From an uncultured Oscillospiraceae bacterium (GTDB lineage: Bacteria > Bacillota > Clostridia > Oscillospirales > Oscillospiraceae): a stretch of DNA of 17,724 nt. A program made the position numbers and the translations under genes. Where the stretch lies: NCBI GenBank assembly GCA_934675115.1, contig CAKUPH010000044.1, positions 1-17,724 of the forward strand, written 5' to 3'. Positions 14,402 to 17,724 of the stretch are shown here, piece by piece; within the stretch, counting starts at the first letter, position 1, and each line of letters starts with the position of its first letter. The notes beneath the pieces are model-generated. The model was given only the letters and a program-made list of their open reading frames with translations, searched no databases and was not told where the DNA came from.

Positions 14402-14454
14402 AGGTTCGTCCTGCTTTCGTCAGAATTGGGCGGCGGAGCCGCATATATATCCCT

Positions 14455-14483
14455 ATTTTAGCAGTTTTCCCGGGAAACCGCAA
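14455..14483 (-). promoter_or_regulatory. Promoter of the thioesterase gene
   Basis: On the minus strand, TTGCGG (14478-14483) and TAAAAT (14455-14460) are separated by 17 nt, about 54 nt before the start codon. Confidence 0.65.
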
Positions 14484-14517
14484 TGGGTCACGGGCGGGAT
14501 ACAGCGGCTTTTCCCGC

Positions 14518-14546
14518 TTGTGCCTATGAAAAAATAATGCTATACT
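14518..14546 (+). promoter_or_regulatory. Promoter of pyrE-radC
   Basis: TTGTGC (14518-14523) and TATACT (14541-14546) are separated by 17 nt. The leader to the start codon is only about 38 nt and contains no PyrR-type attenuator that I can recognise. Confidence 0.65.
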
Positions 14547-14590
14547 ATAACCGCAAAATATAACAATAACACCGATCGGGAGAGATGACC

Positions 14591-15262
14591 ATGACATACC
14601 GGGAAGAATTCATTCACTTTATGGTGCGCTCCGGCGTGCTGACCTTCGGCGACTTTGTGACCAAGTCCGGCCGCAAGACCCCTTATTTCGTCAACACCGG
14701 CAACTACAAGACCGGCGCGCAGGCCGCCAAGCTGGGCGACTACTACGCCGCCTGCATTCAGGAGAACATGCCCGAGGGCATCACCGCCCTGTTCGGCCCG
14801 GCGTACAAGGGCATCCCGCTGGCGGTGACCGCCGCCGCGTCTCTGTACCGGAACTATGACCGGGACCTGCCCTACTGCTTCAACCGCAAGGAGGCCAAGG
14901 ATCACGGCGAGGGCGGCGTGATGGTGGGCTATAAGCCTCAGGACGGCGACGACATCGCCATCGTGGAGGACGTGGTCACCGCCGGCACCGCCGTCCGGGA
15001 GTCCATCGAGCTGTTCAAGCACGTGGCCGACGTGAAGATCCGGGCGCTGTTCGTCTCCGTGGACCGCATGGAGCGGGGCACCCGGGAGTGCACCACGCTG
15101 GACGAGCTGCGGGAGGACTTCGGCATTCAGGTCTATCCCATCGTCACCATCCGGGAGGTCATCGACTGCCTGCACAACAAGCCGGTGGACGGCAGAGTCT
15201 ACATCGACGACGCCATGCGGGAGCGGATGGAGGACTATCTGCGCACCTACGGCGCGAAGTAA
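14591..15262 (+). CDS. pyrE: Orotate phosphoribosyltransferase
   Basis: A 223-residue enzyme that joins orotate to PRPP to make OMP in de novo pyrimidine synthesis. Of two in-frame ATGs, the second (14591) is chosen because GGGAG (14578-14582) lies 8 nt before it and only 2 nt before the first (14585). The PRPP-binding signature IAIVEDVVTAGTA is at 122-134. The flexible catalytic loop RKEAKDHGEGG is at 99-109. The N-terminal substrate part includes SGRKTPYFVNTGNY (26-39). The gene stands away from other pyr genes and is followed 36 nt later by radC, probably in the same transcript. Confidence 0.95.
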   Translation: MTYREEFIHFMVRSGVLTFGDFVTKSGRKTPYFVNTGNYKTGAQAAKLGDYYAACIQENMPEGITALFGPAYKGIPLAVTAAASLYRNYDRDLPYCFNRKEAKDHGEGGVMVGYKPQDGDDIAIVEDVVTAGTAVRESIELFKHVADVKIRALFVSVDRMERGTRECTTLDELREDFGIQVYPIVTIREVIDCLHNKPVDGRVYIDDAMRERMEDYLRTYGAK

Positions 15263-15298
15263 TTTTTGAAAAAACCGGCGGAAAGGAGAGAAGCGGCC

Positions 15299-15979
15299 AT
15301 GGCGAATGTCCATGCGGGACACCGGCAGAGGGTCAAGGCGGAGTTTCTGGCCCGGGGCCTCGCCGGGATGCCGGATCACCGGGTGCTGGAGCTGCTGCTC
15401 TTCTACGCCATCCCGCAGGGGGACGTGAACCCGCTGGCCCACGCGCTGCTGGACCATTTCGGCAGTCTTTCCGCCGTGTTTCAGGCCCCTTATGAGGAGC
15501 TTCTGAAGGTGAAGGGCGTCGGCCCCACCACCGCCACCCTCATCCAGCTGGTCCCCGCCGTGGGCGCGTGCTACATGGCCGACCGGGTGAGTCTGGACGG
15601 CCAGCTCACCACGCCGGAGGAGTATTACGAGGTGCTGTCGCCCTACTTTTTCGGCTCCCGGGTGGAGCAGTGCTACATGCTGTGCATGGACGGCAAGGGC
15701 AAGCTCATCACCTGCCGCAAGCTGGGCGAGGGCGTCGTGGATCAGGTGCCCATCCTCCGGCGCAAGGCGGTGGAGACGGCGCTGAGCTGCAACGCGTCCC
15801 GGGTGGTGCTGGCCCACAACCACGTGTCCGGCATCGCCAAGCCCTCGGCGGCGGATATTCAGGCCACGCAGGTGCTCCGCCGCCTGCTGCGGGAAGTGGG
15901 CGTGCTGCTGGTGGACCATCTGGTGATCGTGGACGGCGACATGGTGTCCATGGCTCAGTCCGGGTATATGCAAGGGTGA
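15299..15979 (+). CDS. radC: RadC family protein (JAB/MPN metalloprotease-like fold)
   Basis: A 226-residue RadC (UPF0758) protein. The start is put at the ATG at 15299, preceded by AAGGAG with a 10-nt spacer; the in-frame TTG at 15266 has no ribosome binding site. The N-terminal half carries a helix-hairpin-helix (VKGVGPTTA, 71-79). The C-terminal half is a JAB domain with the metal-ligand pattern His173-Asn-His175 then Asp186 in KPSAADIQ. The usual HNHPSG reads HNHVSG here, a Pro to Val change next to the metal site. RadC was once linked to DNA repair in E. coli, but that role has been questioned and its biochemical function remains unclear. It is probably co-transcribed with pyrE. Confidence 0.93.
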   Translation: MANVHAGHRQRVKAEFLARGLAGMPDHRVLELLLFYAIPQGDVNPLAHALLDHFGSLSAVFQAPYEELLKVKGVGPTTATLIQLVPAVGACYMADRVSLDGQLTTPEEYYEVLSPYFFGSRVEQCYMLCMDGKGKLITCRKLGEGVVDQVPILRRKAVETALSCNASRVVLAHNHVSGIAKPSAADIQATQVLRRLLREVGVLLVDHLVIVDGDMVSMAQSGYMQG

Positions 15980-16149
15980 AACTCTGGCATAGCGTTGCAA
16001 AATGTTGAAAAAAGGACCTGCCCAAATCTTGAACCGAACCAGTAAAAACGGACAATAGACAGAGCGCCCCCTATGTAGGAAAATAAGTACATAGGGGGCG
16101 TTACTACGTCAAAACAAATGGGGTGCTGTTCATCCGCCCTCTCTTTTCC
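15980..16149. other. Intergenic region after radC
   Basis: A 170-bp convergent gap, more AT-rich than the genes. Apart from the long hairpin at 16063-16102 I see no open reading frame, promoter or repeat in it. Confidence 0.5.
16063..16102. terminator. Hairpin between convergent radC and phosphoglucomutase genes, probable terminator
   Basis: A perfect 13-bp stem (16065-16077 with 16088-16100, extendable by G-T and A-T pairs to 16063-16102) encloses a 10-nt AT-rich loop. Neither end has a proper T-run: TTACTACG on the plus strand, TCTGTCTATTG on the minus strand. Position between two stop codons favours a terminator; its loop is larger than in the other terminators here. Confidence 0.6.
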
Positions 16150-17724
16150 TTACTTTTTCAGCTCTTCTGCCCATGCGGCGTACCGCGCGATCTTATCGCC
16201 GCAGTCCGCCTGGCTTTCGCCCCGGGCGAGGATGTAGACCTTTACCTTCGGCTCGGTGCCAGAGGGACGGACGATGACGGACGTGCCGTCCGCCAGCTCG
16301 TACCGCAGGACGTTGGAGCCGGACAGCGCCATTTCCCAGCGCTCACCGGTGCCTACGTCCACCACGGAGCCGTCTTGATAGTCCTTCCGCCGGACGACGG
16401 CCTCGCCGCCGATGTCCGCCGGGGGGGCTGCCCGCAGGCCAGCCATAAGGGCGGCCATTTTTTTCAGCCCGTCCAGCCCGGGCATCACCAGATTCAGCGT
16501 CTTTTCACCGTAGTGGCCGTACTTTTCATACAGGGCCAGCAGGGCGTCATACAGCGTCATGCCCTGCCCGGCGTACCACGCGGCCATCTCGGTGAGGGCC
16601 AGCGCGGCGGTAACGGCGTCCTTGTCCCGGACGTAGTCACCCAGCATATAGCCGTAGCTCTCCTCATAGGAGAAGATGACCGTGCCCTCGCCGTCCCGCT
16701 CTAGCTGGTCCTTCTTTTCCGCCAGGAACTTGAAGCCGGTGAAGGTGTCATAGCAGGCAAGGCCGTTGTCCTCGGCTGCCTTCCGGGCCATCTCGGTGGT
16801 GACGATGGTCTTGAGGGCCACGGGCTTTTCCGGCATTTTTCCCGTGCGGCGCTTGGCCCCGATGAGGTAGTCCAGCAGCAGCACGCCGGTCTGGTTGCCG
16901 GAGATGGTGCGGAATTCGCCGTCGCCGGCGCGCACCATGATGCCCACCCGGTCGGCGTCCGGGTCGGAGCCGAGGATGAAGTCTGCGCCGTTCCGCTTTG
17001 CCAGCTCCACCGCCAGCGCGAAGCCCTCCGGGTTTTCCGGGTTGGGGGAGGCCACGGTGGGGAAGTTGCCGTCGAGGACCATCTGCTCGGGCACGCAGAT
17101 GACGTGCTTCATGCCCAGCCGCCGCAGGGCCTCGGGGATGAGCCGGTACCCCGTGCCGTGGAAGGGGGTGTAGACCATGGTGAAGCGATCGGCCACCGCG
17201 TCCACGGCGGCCTTGTCGTTGACCTGTTCCATGACCTTGGCGAGGAACAGCTCGTCTGTCTCTTCGCCCATGAGGGTGATGCGGCCCGCCGCCACGGCGG
17301 CGTCGTAGTCCATGGTGCGGATGGAGTCAAATACGTCCAGCTCCCGCATTTTCTGCGCCACCAGATCGGCGTGCCGGGGGGGCAGCTGCGCCCCGTCGGA
17401 CCAGTAGACCTTGTAGCCGTTGTATTCCTTGGGGTTGTGGCTGGCGGTGATATTGATGCCCGCGGCGCAGCCGTAGTGCCGGATGGCGAAGGACAGCTCC
17501 GGCGTGGGGCGCAGGGTGTCGAACAGCCGGACGCTGATACCGTTGGCCGCCATGACGCAGGCGGCTTCCCGGGCGAACAGGGCGGAGTTGTTCCGGCAGT
17601 CGAAGCAGATGGCCACGCCCTTGGCCGCCGTCTCCGGCCCCTCGGCCAGAATGACCTGCGCGAAGGCCTGAGTGGCGTGGCGGACGACGTGGACGTTCAT
17701 CCGGTTCAGCCCCACGCCCATGGT
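16150..17724 (-). CDS. pgcA: Phospho-sugar mutase, probably alpha-phosphoglucomutase (N-terminus outside window)
   Basis: The visible 524 codons run to the window edge. The first codon shown is Thr, followed by MGVGLNRMN, so the Met at 17721 is internal and roughly 45-50 residues are missing upstream. All four signatures of the alpha-D-phosphohexomutase family are present. The phosphoserine loop is TASHNP, with the serine codon at 17440-17442. The metal loop DPDADR begins at 16965 on the minus strand. The sugar-binding loop is EESYGYM and the phosphate-binding loop RPSGTEPKVKVY. The enzyme interconverts glucose 1-phosphate and glucose 6-phosphate (or the mannose forms) for cell-envelope and glycogen precursors. 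The EYNGYKVYWSDGAQL stretch favours the bacterial PgcA-type phosphoglucomutase over phosphomannomutase, but substrate choice cannot be settled from sequence alone. Confidence 0.92.
   Translation of the reverse strand, partial: TMGVGLNRMNVHVVRHATQAFAQVILAEGPETAAKGVAICFDCRNNSALFAREAACVMAANGISVRLFDTLRPTPELSFAIRHYGCAAGINITASHNPKEYNGYKVYWSDGAQLPPRHADLVAQKMRELDVFDSIRTMDYDAAVAAGRITLMGEETDELFLAKVMEQVNDKAAVDAVADRFTMVYTPFHGTGYRLIPEALRRLGMKHVICVPEQMVLDGNFPTVASPNPENPEGFALAVELAKRNGADFILGSDPDADRVGIMVRAGDGEFRTISGNQTGVLLLDYLIGAKRRTGKMPEKPVALKTIVTTEMARKAAEDNGLACYDTFTGFKFLAEKKDQLERDGEGTVIFSYEESYGYMLGDYVRDKDAVTAALALTEMAAWYAGQGMTLYDALLALYEKYGHYGEKTLNLVMPGLDGLKKMAALMAGLRAAPPADIGGEAVVRRKDYQDGSVVDVGTGERWEMALSGSNVLRYELADGTSVIVRPSGTEPKVKVYILARGESQADCGDKIARYAAWAEELKK

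Noticed and set aside
14485..14516. GCGGG / CCCGC pairing upstream of pyrE as a pyrimidine attenuator
   Set aside because: It is only 5 bp, has a long loop, and lies upstream of the -10 box, so most of it would not be transcribed from the pyrE promoter.
15266..15298. TTG start for radC
   Set aside because: No ribosome binding site lies before it, and the real AAGGAG would fall inside the coding region.
14540..16000. A 486-codon minus-strand open frame opposite pyrE and radC
   Set aside because: It covers two well-supported genes and their spacer and has no motif of its own.

Overview
The window reads as a stretch of core chromosome from a GC-rich, Gram-positive anaerobe of the class Clostridia. 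An Oscillospiraceae-like gut bacterium is my best guess, judged from the protein flavour (Amt-PII fusion, DUF1643 and DUF3784 proteins, a thioredoxin reductase without an NADPH site, GlnRS), strong AGGAGG-type ribosome binding sites, canonical sigma-A promoters and high third-position GC. No rRNA, tRNA, CRISPR array, transposase, integrase or phage gene was seen. Thirteen complete genes and two genes cut by the window edges account for most of the sequence.

Layout. Positions 1-165 (minus) hold the start of a DUF1643-type protein. Back-to-back promoters separate it from sfsA (337-1038, plus). A strong promoter and a structured leader of about 150 nt precede an ammonium transporter fused to a PII domain (1289-3001, plus). 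A small AT-rich membrane protein of the DUF3784 type follows (3162-3476), then the UvrD/PcrA helicase (3621-6194). Convergent to it, sharing one terminator, is glnS (6248-7936, minus). Divergent from glnS is a three-gene redox operon, arsR-type regulator / flavin thioredoxin reductase / thioredoxin (8136-9592, plus). A shared terminator then faces a tightly packed minus-strand operon read from 13687 down to 9653: MarR regulator and the two halves of a heterodimeric ABC exporter. A separate minus-strand PaaI-type thioesterase (13949-14401) stands divergent to pyrE-radC (14591-15979, plus). The window ends inside a phosphoglucomutase-like gene (16150-17724, minus, N-terminus missing).

How the genes work together. 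Four units look self-contained. (1) Nitrogen: the fused transporter carries its own PII-like sensor domain, and its leader contains an intrinsic terminator about 50 nt before the start codon, which suggests transcription attenuation. (2) Thiol redox: a cysteine-rich ArsR repressor, a thioredoxin reductase-like flavoprotein with the CATC disulfide but no recognisable NADPH-binding motifs, and thioredoxin. A perfect ATTAG-N6-CTAAT palindrome lies between the -10 box and the start of this operon. (3) Export: a MarR repressor with a perfect 16-bp palindrome downstream of its -10 box, translationally coupled to an asymmetric ABC exporter with one canonical and one degenerate nucleotide-binding domain. 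(4) Pyrimidine/DNA: pyrE followed by radC.

I see no wholly unknown system. The observations most worth checking are the amt leader RNA, the NADPH-motif-less thioredoxin reductase operon, and the altered T-loop of the fused PII domain.
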